This document shows positions 25,032-32,984 of a DNA stretch of 33,014 nucleotides, piece after piece. Within the stretch, counting starts at the first letter, position 1; the number at the start of each line of letters is the position of its first letter. The notes below the pieces were generated by a model. The model made no database searches. It was given only the letters and a program-made list of their open reading frames with translations, and had not been told where the DNA came from. The translations under genes and the position numbers were made by a program. Location: the NCBI RefSeq assembly GCF_000387765.1, contig NZ_ARZA01000211.1, positions 1 to 33,014 of the forward strand. Direction: 5' to 3'. The DNA is from Caldisalinibacter kiritimatiensis. GTDB taxonomy: Bacteria > Bacillota > Clostridia > Tissierellales > Caldisalinibacteraceae.

Positions 25032-26087
25032 TTAAAAAATATTTTTCCCTTTTCTGTATATTAAACTTCCAAAAACAAGGACTAACATTATAAATCCTAA
25101 ATATCCAAATATAGGATATAACGTCAATACCAAATTAGAAAATCCAATACTAGCTAAAGGTATACTTATAAAGCAAAATATTATTGAAAAAAATTTTTCG
25201 TTGATATTAAATAAAGTTGAAATTCTTCTAATAAATCCGTAACCACTTGCAATAGCTGTTGTAAACATAGCTCCCCATAATATAAGACTATATATATACT
25301 TGCCTGCATTTCCTAATCGTCCTGCAACTTTTAACATTGGAATCTCAACATTATATACGTCTGTATATAAAATAAGTAATGGAATCAATATAAATAAGGC
25401 TAATATTCCAAGTCCTATACCTCCAAATACCCCACCTTTAATAGCAGCTTTTTTGTTTTTAATTATTGATAAAAGTGATGTTATAATTACAATTGCTGAT
25501 ATACTATTATAACTTACATATAGTATTGATGAAATTAACCAATTTCCCGTAATTGTACTATTACTTCCATAATTTAAATTACTAAACACTAGTCCTTCTT
25601 TTAAAATTATCATAATACCTATAATAATTATCCCTATTAATAATAAAGGGACAATAATTACGTTTACTACTGATATTCCTTTTATGCTGAATAAAAAAGT
25701 TAATAATGTACATAAAGCCATTATATATATGCCTAATGTATAAGATAACTGAAACTGTTGATAAAAAATAGCACCACTTCCAGCTAACATAACACAATAA
25801 CTAGTAAATAAAAATAAACTTATAATTATCTCAACTAATTTACTTAATCTATATCCTAATATAGGCTTTATGAAATCTTCATACCCCTTGATTTTATACT
25901 TGTAAACTGAATACATGACTGTTGCTCCTATAGTAGAAAATAAAAAAGATGCTATCATCACTCCAAACAAGCCCCTATATCCATATCCACCAAAAAACTG
26001 CATTATTTCCTGTCCTGATGCAAATCCTGCTCCTATTATTGTTCCAATATATATACTAGATAGCTTTATCCATGCTTTATCCTTCAT
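25032..26087 (-). CDS. YkvI-like membrane transporter
   Basis: 351 residues with about 10 membrane segments. The opening LSSIYIGTIIGAGFASGQEIMQFF is the signature of YkvI-type proteins, distant relatives of the amino-acid/polyamine (LeuT-fold) and spore-germination permeases, with GAGFASGQE in the first broken helix as the likely substrate site. The substrate is unknown. ATG is 8 nt after AGGGGG. It heads a minus-strand group, with 75 bp before the beta-propeller gene, so co-transcription is likely but not certain. Confidence 0.85.
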   Translation of the reverse strand: MKDKAWIKLSSIYIGTIIGAGFASGQEIMQFFGGYGYRGLFGVMIASFLFSTIGATVMYSVYKYKIKGYEDFIKPILGYRLSKLVEIIISLFLFTSYCVMLAGSGAIFYQQFQLSYTLGIYIMALCTLLTFLFSIKGISVVNVIIVPLLLIGIIIIGIMIILKEGLVFSNLNYGSNSTITGNWLISSILYVSYNSISAIVIITSLLSIIKNKKAAIKGGVFGGIGLGILALFILIPLLILYTDVYNVEIPMLKVAGRLGNAGKYIYSLILWGAMFTTAIASGYGFIRRISTLFNINEKFFSIIFCFISIPLASIGFSNLVLTLYPIFGYLGFIMLVLVFGSLIYRKGKNIF

Positions 26088-26157
26088 TCAAAAGCCCCCT
26101 AACATTAACTACTTAATTGTATGCCTAGAGGGCTTGGTTTATAATTTTTAATTTAAA

Positions 26158-26181
26158 TTAAAAAGCGACCTTTCGGCCGCT
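26158..26181 (-). terminator. Terminator of the hydrogenase operon
   Basis: The stem AGCGACC (26164-26170) / GGCCGCT (26175-26181) closes a GAAA tetraloop on the minus strand and is followed by a T-run. One G-T pair. Confidence 0.9.
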
Positions 26182-26184
26182 CTT

Positions 26185-27906
26185 CTATTTGCTTTTATAA
26201 TTATAATGGGTATGAAGTAATTTATGAGATTTTTCTCCAAGAGGCTCACCTAAATATTCTTTATAAACTTGTAAAACTGCTGGATTTTTATGAGATTTTC
26301 TAATAGATAGACCCTTATCTACATAATAAATTCCATCTATCCGTTTCATTTTAATTTCATTGTTCCCTGGTATAGGCTGACCTCCACCACCTATACATCC
26401 ACCAGGACAACACATTACTTCTACAAAGTGATAATCACATTCACCCTTCTTAATCATTTCTAATATCTTTTTAGCATTTTTTAAACTGTTTACTACAGCA
26501 ACCTTAACCTCTAATTCCCCTATTTTAACTATACTTTCCTTAAACCCTTCAATTCCCCTTAAATCATAAAGATCAATATTTTCTAATTCCTCACCAGTAA
26601 CTACTTCGTAAACAGTTCTTAATGCTGCTTCCATAACTCCACCAGTAGAACCAAAAATAGCTGCCGCACCTGTTGATATTCCTAGAGGCGCGTCAAACTC
26701 TTCTTCCTGTAACTCTTCTAACAGTATCCTTGACTCCTTTACCATCCTTCCTAATTCCCTAGTTGTCAACACTATATCTACATCCTGATGGCCGCTATCA
26801 TTCATTTCTTTTCTTATAGCCTCTGCTTTTTTTGCTGTACAAGGCATTATTGAAACTACTACTATATCTTTAGGGTCTATATTAAATTTCTGTGTGTAAT
26901 AGGATTTAGCCAAAGCTCCAAACATTTGTTGAGGTGATTTACAAGAAGATACATGATCTAATAATTCTGGGTAGAAAAATTCAATATATCTTATCCATCC
27001 AGGACTACACGAAGTCATCATAGGTAATGTACCATTATTCTTTAGTCTATATAATAATTCATTACCTTCCTCCATAATAGTCAAATCAGCTGCAAAATTA
27101 GTATCAAATACTTTATCAAAGCCTATTCTTCTTAAAAACGCTACTATCTTACCTGTAACTATACTTCCTGGTTCCATCCCTATTTCCTCACCTAAAGAAA
27201 CCCTTACAGCTGGTGCTATTTGTACTATAACATGTTTATTTTTATCTTCTATAGCGTCCCACACATTTTCTGTGTCATCCTTTTCATATATAGCTCCAAC
27301 AGGACATACATTAATACATTGGCCACAGTAAACACACTCAACATCATCTAATTTAGCTTCAAATGGTAAAGAAATTTCCATATCTGAGCTTCTAAATGCA
27401 TTATATATAGCTCCAACTCCTTGAACATCGTGACATACCTCTACACATCTACCACATTTTATACATTTACTAGGGTCCCTTACAATTGCTGGACTTGATT
27501 TATCAATCTTTATTGGTCTTATATTTTTATCAAAAGTAACATTGTTAACATTTAATTCCTTACTTAAAGTTTGTAATTCACAATTATTGCTTCTAACACA
27601 GGATAAACACTCGTCCCTATGACTAGAGATTATAAGCTCCATTATTATTTTTCTAGCTTCCCTAACTCTTTTAGTATTAGTTTTTATCTTCATACCATCC
27701 CTTACAGTGGTACAACATGCAGCTGAAAATATTTTTTGCCCCTCTACTTCAACTATACATATTCTACAATTTCCTTTTGTTTCTAAATCTGGGTGATTGC
27801 AAAGGGTTGGAATTTTAATATTTATTTTTTTACAAGCTTCAAGTATTGTAGTACCTTCATCTACTGTTACATCTTTTCCATTTATATTGACACTTACTTT
27901 ACCCAT
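26185..27906 (-). CDS. hndD: NADH-linked [FeFe] hydrogenase catalytic subunit
   Basis: 573 residues. Order: a [2Fe-2S] domain (Cys in PTLCNHP, GNCRIC, ACC; about 1-75); a His/Cys [4Fe-4S] motif HRDECLSCVRSNNC (about 96-109); two [4Fe-4S] sets CIKCGRCVEVC and CVYCGQCINVC (about 148-203); then the H-cluster domain. H-cluster loops: TSCSPGW (298-304), MPCTAKK (about 354-360) and EVMCCPGGCIGGGGQP (about 496-511), followed by the small-subunit-like C-terminus. Loop 1 has Ser where CpI has its second Cys. It makes or consumes H2 with electrons passed through HndC/HndA. Start: TTG at 27912 is too close to GAGGTG; ATG at 27906 has 7 nt spacing. Overlaps hndC by 8 nt. Confidence 0.95.
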   Translation of the reverse strand: MGKVSVNINGKDVTVDEGTTILEACKKINIKIPTLCNHPDLETKGNCRICIVEVEGQKIFSAACCTTVRDGMKIKTNTKRVREARKIIMELIISSHRDECLSCVRSNNCELQTLSKELNVNNVTFDKNIRPIKIDKSSPAIVRDPSKCIKCGRCVEVCHDVQGVGAIYNAFRSSDMEISLPFEAKLDDVECVYCGQCINVCPVGAIYEKDDTENVWDAIEDKNKHVIVQIAPAVRVSLGEEIGMEPGSIVTGKIVAFLRRIGFDKVFDTNFAADLTIMEEGNELLYRLKNNGTLPMMTSCSPGWIRYIEFFYPELLDHVSSCKSPQQMFGALAKSYYTQKFNIDPKDIVVVSIMPCTAKKAEAIRKEMNDSGHQDVDIVLTTRELGRMVKESRILLEELQEEEFDAPLGISTGAAAIFGSTGGVMEAALRTVYEVVTGEELENIDLYDLRGIEGFKESIVKIGELEVKVAVVNSLKNAKKILEMIKKGECDYHFVEVMCCPGGCIGGGGQPIPGNNEIKMKRIDGIYYVDKGLSIRKSHKNPAVLQVYKEYLGEPLGEKSHKLLHTHYNYKSK

Positions 27907-29194
27907 TAACAATCACCTCTCTATTTAATTTATCTATATCTTTTTTATAATGGTGATGTATAAGGTCATTATACTCATCTTCAAAAAATCTCATTGTAGT
28001 TATAAGTGCTGTAGGTGCCGCCTGACCTAGACCACAGCATGAACAATCCCTCATAACCATTGAAATATTCTTTAATAAGTCTAAATCTCTTTCCGTACCA
28101 TTTCCTTGTATTATTCTATCTAATATTTTAACTATATGTTTGTTTCCTTCTCTACAAGGAACACATTTACCACAGGATTCATGTTTGAAAAATTCCATTG
28201 TAGTTTTTACAAATCCTAATAAATCTACTGTATCATCTACTACTAAAATAGCTCCTGAACCTAGACTAATATCTAATTTTCTTAGTTCATCAAAATCTAG
28301 CTTAGTATCTAATAATTCTTCTGGTAAACAAGCTCCAGAAGCTCCTCCTAACTGGATGAACTTTAATTGTTTTCCATCCTTTAATCCTCCACAAATATCA
28401 AATAATATTTCCCTAAGTGTAATTCCAAACTCTACTTCAAACACTCCTTTGTTTACTACACAACCTGAAACAGAAATTAGCTTAGTACCATTACTTGATG
28501 AAGTTCCATATCTTTTATATTCTTCTGGTCCCATATTAATTATCAGTGGTATATTAGCCAATGTTTCTACATTGTTTACTAATGTTGGTTTTCCCCATAG
28601 TCCTTCATTAGGAGGATAAGGTGGTTTATGTCTTGCTCTTCCTGCATCACCTTCAATAGATTTTATTAAAGCAGTTTCTTCTCCACATATATATGCACCA
28701 CTACCTGACCTAACTTCAATATTAAAAGAAAACTCTTGCCCAAGTATGTTTTGACCTAGATATCCTTCTTTTTCTAAGTTAGAAATAGCATCTATCAGTA
28801 ATTTTTTAGCCCTTGGATACTCTCCTCTTATATAAATATATCCATTATTAGCCCCAACAGCGTATCCTGCTATAATCATTCCTTCAATTATCTGTAATGG
28901 ACAACCCTCTAATAAGACTTTATCTTTAAATGTTCCTGGTTCTCCTTCATCTGCGTTACAAACCACATATTTAGTATCATTATTTTCTGATGCTACAAAT
29001 TCCCATTTTAACCCTGTTGGAAATGCAGCTCCTCCTCTTCCCTTTAAGTTAGACTGTTTTATTATATCAACTAGTTCATTAGGCTCTCGATTAAATAAGC
29101 ACACTTCTAAAGCCTTTAATCCATCATATTCTCTATAATCTTTAACAGATATGGGATTTATCTTACCGCATAACCTAGATACTAAATTCATCAT
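27899..29194 (-). CDS. hndC: NuoF-like NADH-oxidising subunit of the hydrogenase
   Basis: 431 residues. FMN/NADH-binding core: GRGGAAFPTGLKWEFV (about 52-67), CNADEGEPGTFKDK, YIRGEYP, and GSGAYICGEETAL. The C-terminal [4Fe-4S] site is in ESCGKCVPCREG (about 342-353) and a final Cys in CSCCGLG. It oxidises NADH and passes electrons to HndD. Compared with HydB/HndC of bifurcating hydrogenases (about 600 residues), it lacks both the N-terminal thioredoxin-like [2Fe-2S] domain and the C-terminal 2x[4Fe-4S] ferredoxin domain, so it is the size of plain NuoF. ATG is 8 nt after GGAGGT; overlaps hndA by 20 nt. Confidence 0.94.
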   Translation of the reverse strand: MMNLVSRLCGKINPISVKDYREYDGLKALEVCLFNREPNELVDIIKQSNLKGRGGAAFPTGLKWEFVASENNDTKYVVCNADEGEPGTFKDKVLLEGCPLQIIEGMIIAGYAVGANNGYIYIRGEYPRAKKLLIDAISNLEKEGYLGQNILGQEFSFNIEVRSGSGAYICGEETALIKSIEGDAGRARHKPPYPPNEGLWGKPTLVNNVETLANIPLIINMGPEEYKRYGTSSSNGTKLISVSGCVVNKGVFEVEFGITLREILFDICGGLKDGKQLKFIQLGGASGACLPEELLDTKLDFDELRKLDISLGSGAILVVDDTVDLLGFVKTTMEFFKHESCGKCVPCREGNKHIVKILDRIIQGNGTERDLDLLKNISMVMRDCSCCGLGQAAPTALITTMRFFEDEYNDLIHHHYKKDIDKLNREVIVNG

Positions 29195-29663
29195 TCATAA
29201 GTACCTCCTTTCTTAATTTATCTATTATTTCAACTATCTTAGTTTTGTTTAAATTACCGTATACTTTATCATTTATTTTTATAGCCGGTCCTTTGTCACA
29301 AGCTCCTATACAACTGGTATATTCTAATGAAAACACACCATCATTAGTTATTTCACCCATTTTTATATCTAAAAGTTCTTCAATAAAAGATACTAAATCA
29401 CCAGCACCATTTATATAGCAAGGACCGCTATTACATATCTGAATAACGTAGTTCCCTCTTTTCTTTACAGATAGCATAGAGTAAAATGTAGCTACTCCAT
29501 AGACTTTACTAAAAGGTACATCTAATAATTTTGATATAGTCCTAAGTTCACTTTCTGTTACATAATTTTGTTTTGATTTTTGTTGAGTCTGTATTAATAC
29601 TTCTAATAATTTGTCAGGTGTATTCCCTATTCTATCTACTATTTCTGATATAACATTACCCAT
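29175..29663 (-). CDS. hndA: NuoE-like [2Fe-2S] subunit of the hydrogenase
   Basis: About 162 residues. An N-terminal helical bundle (LLEVLIQTQQKSKQNYVTES) precedes a thioredoxin-like domain with the four ligands C-x4-C (CNSGPC) and C-x3-C (CIGAC) of the 24-kDa NuoE family. VYGVATFYSMLSVKKRG is characteristic. It carries electrons between HndC and HndD. Start choice: ATG at 29678 touches the previous stop codon and lacks a ribosome site; ATG at 29663 follows GGGGGG by 7 nt. Third position in the layout but directly upstream of hndC, with a 20-nt overlap that implies translational coupling. Confidence 0.93.
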   Translation of the reverse strand: MGNVISEIVDRIGNTPDKLLEVLIQTQQKSKQNYVTESELRTISKLLDVPFSKVYGVATFYSMLSVKKRGNYVIQICNSGPCYINGAGDLVSFIEELLDIKMGEITNDGVFSLEYTSCIGACDKGPAIKINDKVYGNLNKTKIVEIIDKLRKEVLMNDEFSI

Positions 29664-29678
29664 TCCCCATCCCCCCAT

Positions 29679-30038
29679 CTACATTTTTAGTAACCAATCT
29701 TCTATCTCTTCATCATAGAAAGAATGTGAAATTAAAATAGCTCTAGCTTTCTTAGGTGTTACTAGTTCATAAGTGTATCTATAACCTTCAGGGGTATAAA
29801 CATCAAGTAAAGGCTCCTTTGAGCAAAGTCCAGTACACCCAGTAGTCTCTATTATGACATTATCTATCTCTGCTTCTACTAAGACCTCCTCTAATGCGCT
29901 CAAAACTTCATTTGCTCCAACAGAAACACTACACATCGAATAACCTAAAACCGCTCTTATTTTCTTCTTTTTTCTTTTCTTCTCTAATTCATCTTCAGCA
30001 GTTTTTCTTAACTTGTCATAAATCTCTCTATAAGCCAT
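29679..30038 (-). CDS. hndB: HndB-like ferredoxin-fold subunit
   Basis: 119 residues. After a basic helix (ELEKKRKKKKIR), the thioredoxin-like [2Fe-2S] ferredoxin fold shows CSVSVGANEVLSALEEVL and TTGCTGLCSKEPLLDVY. Only three Cys are present, a pattern I believe also occurs in other HndB proteins, so cluster binding is uncertain. It corresponds to the N-terminal domain that is fused to HydB in many bifurcating hydrogenases; here it is separate. Start choice: ATG at 30056 has no ribosome site, whereas ATG at 30038 is 8 nt after AGGGGAG. First gene of the operon, about 30 nt downstream of the predicted sigma-54 start. Confidence 0.87.
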   Translation of the reverse strand: MAYREIYDKLRKTAEDELEKKRKKKKIRAVLGYSMCSVSVGANEVLSALEEVLVEAEIDNVIIETTGCTGLCSKEPLLDVYTPEGYRYTYELVTPKKARAILISHSFYDEEIEDWLLKM

Positions 30039-30077
30039 AACTCCCTCTCCCCTCATTTTTAATTCACCCTTATATAC

Positions 30078-30094
30078 TGCATTTATTGTGCCAA
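30078..30094 (-). promoter_or_regulatory. Sigma-54 promoter of the hydrogenase operon
   Basis: On the minus strand TTGGCACAATAAATGCA matches the -24/-12 form: GG (30091-30092) and GC (30079-30080) separated by exactly 10 nt, with TTGGCAC identical to consensus. No competing sigma-A promoter was seen between the activator gene and hndB. The start site would be near 30068, about 30 nt before the hndB ATG. Confidence 0.82.
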
Positions 30095-30175
30095 TGCCTA
30101 TAAGTGAAATTTAAAATTGAAAATAATAAAGTAAAATCAAGGGTAATAGGTATTAAAAAGTTAGTAAAATAAACG

Positions 30176-30207
30176 AAAAAAAAGCAGCGAAAAACTTACG
30201 CTGCTTT
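30176..30207 (-). terminator. Terminator of the sensor-activator gene
   Basis: AAAGCAGCG / CGCTGCTTT (30181-30189 with 30199-30207), a 9-bp stem with a 9-nt loop, is followed by eight T residues on the minus strand. It separates the activator from the hydrogenase operon, implying independent control. Confidence 0.92.
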
Positions 30208-30214
30208 CAACCTT

Positions 30215-30230
30215 AATGCAGTTCTGCATT
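30215..30230. promoter_or_regulatory. Perfect 16-bp palindrome, candidate activator-binding site
   Basis: AATGCAG-TT-CTGCATT overlaps the first base of the activator's stop codon and lies about 125 bp upstream of the -24 element of the hydrogenase promoter. Dyads at this distance are typical upstream activating sites for Fis-type HTH sigma-54 activators. A half site (AAATGCAG on the minus strand) overlaps the -12 region. Binding is inferred. Confidence 0.5.
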
Positions 30231-32881
30231 TAATTATGCTCTAAAGCATTATTTTTAATATATTTTTGTATCTTTCTAACCACTGTAGACTGGTTTACTC
30301 CTAAAGCTTCTGCCATTTCATATGTAGTGTTATATTTTTTATAAGCTCTTTCAATAAGTTTCTTCTCAAGCATATTTGTAGCTTTTTTCAAAGGTACTAT
30401 TCCATCTATCTTTATATGTTCACATATATCATCACTGGACTGTAGTAAAAACATAGGTAAATCCTTTGCTTCAATTACATCTGGACTAGTAGTTACAACT
30501 ATTCGTTCAACTAGATTTTCAAGCTCCCTTACATTTCCTGGCCAACTATATTTTAATAACACTTTTTCTACTTCACTAGTTAGTTCTTTATTGCATCCGT
30601 ATTTTTCATTAAAAATTTGCAAGAAATGATAGCATAATGGTAGTATATCAGACTTTCTCTTTCTTAAAGGTGGAATTTCCAGTGGAACAACATTTAATCT
30701 ATAATACAAATCAGCTCTAAATTCACCTTTTTTAACCATATCATATAGATTCCTATTAGTTGCTGCAATAATTCTAACATCTACACTTTTTTCTTTAGTC
30801 CCCCCAATAGGTGTAAATTTTTTATCCTGTAAAACCCTTAGTAACTTAACTTGTACATTAAGTGGCATCTCCCCTATTTCATCTAAAAACAATGTACCTG
30901 TATCTGCAAGCTGTATTAGTCCAGGTTTTCCTTTCTTTTTAGCTCCTGTAAAAGCCCCTGTTTCATAACCAAATAATTCAGATTCTATTAAATTTTCAGG
31001 TATAGCACCACAATTTATCTTTATGAGAAGATTATCCTTTCTTGTGCTTAAACTATGAATAAATTTTGCCACTACTTCCTTACCTACCCCTGATTCTCCA
31101 AAAATTAATATTGTAGAATCAACAGAGGCAACTTTACTAGCTGTCTGAAGAATCCTACCAAATTCCATGCTGTTTGCTACAATGTTTTTACTTTCAATTT
31201 TGACTCTATCAATATCACTATCATTTTTATTATGATATTTTTGTAACTTTTTAGTTTCTTCAATTTGTTGTTTTAACCGATTAAGCTCTGCTATATCTCT
31301 TATATTTGAGACTACTCGAGTTATTTCTTTATCTTCATTAAAAATAGGGGTAGCTGTAGCTAAATATTCTTTTCCACTTTTCATTTTTTGCACAAAGGAT
31401 ATTCTTCTCTTTTCTTTTAACGCTAACAGAGTAGCCGAAGGAAATATTATTCCCTTATCCTCCATTTCTTGAACAAAACTATCCTTTATATCAGAATTAT
31501 ATTGAATCATTTTATTCCATGCTTTGTTAGTCATTAATATTTTTCCTTCTCCATCTGTCACTACTAACCCATCATATGATGATTCTATAATAGTTTCTAA
31601 TTCTTCTTTAAGTAAAGTTATTTCTTTGATTTTTTGAGATAATTGTTCATTAAGCTTAGTTTTCTTTGATAATAAATAAGGTAAGCACATTTCAACTTCT
31701 GCTATTCCTTGAACAACTGCTATTGCCTTTTCTCTGCAAGTATTGTATCCACATGCACCACAATTTAATTCATCTTCTTTAGTATACTTATTAGTTTTTC
31801 TAAGAACTTCTTTTATTTCTTCTTCTGTAGGATAAGGTAAAACATTTCTTCTGTTTCTGAAATATCGGTTTAAATCTACATTATAGTTTATATTTGTACT
31901 CTTACTTTTACTTTCTTCATAAAATTTATATAGTGTACTTATTTTTTCATAATGGTTTAATTCACTATCTATTTTTGGACCTTCTATACAACCCTTGCAC
32001 ATTAGAACATCAACAAATTTAGCAGATATATTTCCTTTAGATATAGCATCTATTAGTTCAAGACATCCTTCTTTGTCTTCTATACATATATAATCACTTT
32101 CTTTAAAGCCTTTACTTGCTTTTAAGTTATATAATAAGCCTCCTGACAAAGGAAAAAGTTTTCCTTCGTTGCAATATGCACTATCAAATTCTTGCTCTTT
32201 CACATTACTTAAGTTAATATTCCTTCGTGAAAATAATTCTTTAATCTCATCAAAGGTTAAAACACTATTTACTAATCCTTCAAACTGTGATTCAATAGCT
32301 TCAGCTTTTTTAGCAATACATGGACCAATAAAAACAATTTTTAAATCTTTATCTTTTTTTATACTTCTAATAATCTTAGCTGCAGCAATCATTGGTGATA
32401 AAAAGGGTAATAAATTCTCAATAATCTCTGGATAGTGTTTTTCTATCATTCTTATAAAAGCGGGACATGGTGTGCTAATTAAAGGTTTTTTATTTATAGT
32501 ATTAGTGAGATATTTGTCTAGTTCTCTAGATAATTCCTCTGCTCCTACTGCAACTTCCCATACTTCAGAAAAGCCTAACTCCTTTAATGCCCCTACTACT
32601 TTTTTATACGGATATGAATGAAAGCTTACAACAAAGGAAGGAGCTAAACATGCAATCACGTTATCATAGTATTCTAAAATATCGAGGGTTGCTTTTTTTC
32701 CATCTAAAACTATTTTAGCATTTTGAGGACATGTTTTTATACAATTTCCACAGCTTATACATCTAGAGTGGATTATAGTAGCTTGACCATCCTTTATTTG
32801 AATTGCATTAACAGGACAATTTCTAACACACGAGTAACACTGCTTACACTTATTTTGAGTAACCTTGATTATTTCTTCCAT
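30230..32881 (-). CDS. Sensory [FeFe]-hydrogenase-like / PAS / sigma-54 activator fusion
   Basis: 883 residues. Two [4Fe-4S] ferredoxin motifs (C12, C15, C18, C22; C41, C44, C47, C51). A divergent H-cluster domain (about 75-320) with loops STPCPAF (136-142), GPCIAKK (186-192) and VLMCKGCIEGP (292-302). An Fe-S motif CGACGYNTC (374-382) plus C399. A coiled coil (about 405-432) and a PAS domain (about 430-535). A sigma-54 AAA+ ATPase (about 565-795) with Walker A GESGVGKE (595-602), GAFTGA (642-647) and LFLDEIGEM (664-672). A Fis-type HTH (about 853-874). All four cluster-ligand Cys are kept, but the catalytic proton-relay Cys is Pro138, suggesting a sensor. Predicted to activate the hydrogenase operon next to it. 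ATG follows GGGGGAG. Confidence 0.93.
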   Translation of the reverse strand: MEEIIKVTQNKCKQCYSCVRNCPVNAIQIKDGQATIIHSRCISCGNCIKTCPQNAKIVLDGKKATLDILEYYDNVIACLAPSFVVSFHSYPYKKVVGALKELGFSEVWEVAVGAEELSRELDKYLTNTINKKPLISTPCPAFIRMIEKHYPEIIENLLPFLSPMIAAAKIIRSIKKDKDLKIVFIGPCIAKKAEAIESQFEGLVNSVLTFDEIKELFSRRNINLSNVKEQEFDSAYCNEGKLFPLSGGLLYNLKASKGFKESDYICIEDKEGCLELIDAISKGNISAKFVDVLMCKGCIEGPKIDSELNHYEKISTLYKFYEESKSKSTNINYNVDLNRYFRNRRNVLPYPTEEEIKEVLRKTNKYTKEDELNCGACGYNTCREKAIAVVQGIAEVEMCLPYLLSKKTKLNEQLSQKIKEITLLKEELETIIESSYDGLVVTDGEGKILMTNKAWNKMIQYNSDIKDSFVQEMEDKGIIFPSATLLALKEKRRISFVQKMKSGKEYLATATPIFNEDKEITRVVSNIRDIAELNRLKQQIEETKKLQKYHNKNDSDIDRVKIESKNIVANSMEFGRILQTASKVASVDSTILIFGESGVGKEVVAKFIHSLSTRKDNLLIKINCGAIPENLIESELFGYETGAFTGAKKKGKPGLIQLADTGTLFLDEIGEMPLNVQVKLLRVLQDKKFTPIGGTKEKSVDVRIIAATNRNLYDMVKKGEFRADLYYRLNVVPLEIPPLRKRKSDILPLCYHFLQIFNEKYGCNKELTSEVEKVLLKYSWPGNVRELENLVERIVVTTSPDVIEAKDLPMFLLQSSDDICEHIKIDGIVPLKKATNMLEKKLIERAYKKYNTTYEMAEALGVNQSTVVRKIQKYIKNNALEHN

Positions 32882-32952
32882 GTCACTCCCCCATATAATA
32901 AATATTCAATAATATATTTATATGTAAGAATGACATTTAAAATTACGGAATG

Positions 32953-32984
32953 AAAAAGGAACGCTGAACCGGGTTCGGCGTTCC
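32953..32984 (-). terminator. Terminator of a gene beyond the window
   Basis: GGAACGC-T-GAACC / GGTTC-G-GCGTTCC (32958-32970 with 32972-32984), a 12-bp interrupted stem, is followed on the minus strand by TTTTTCATT. It ends an unseen minus-strand gene and lies about 70 bp before the activator ATG. The activator's own promoter in that gap is not clear (best guess TTACAT with TATTTA). Confidence 0.85.
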
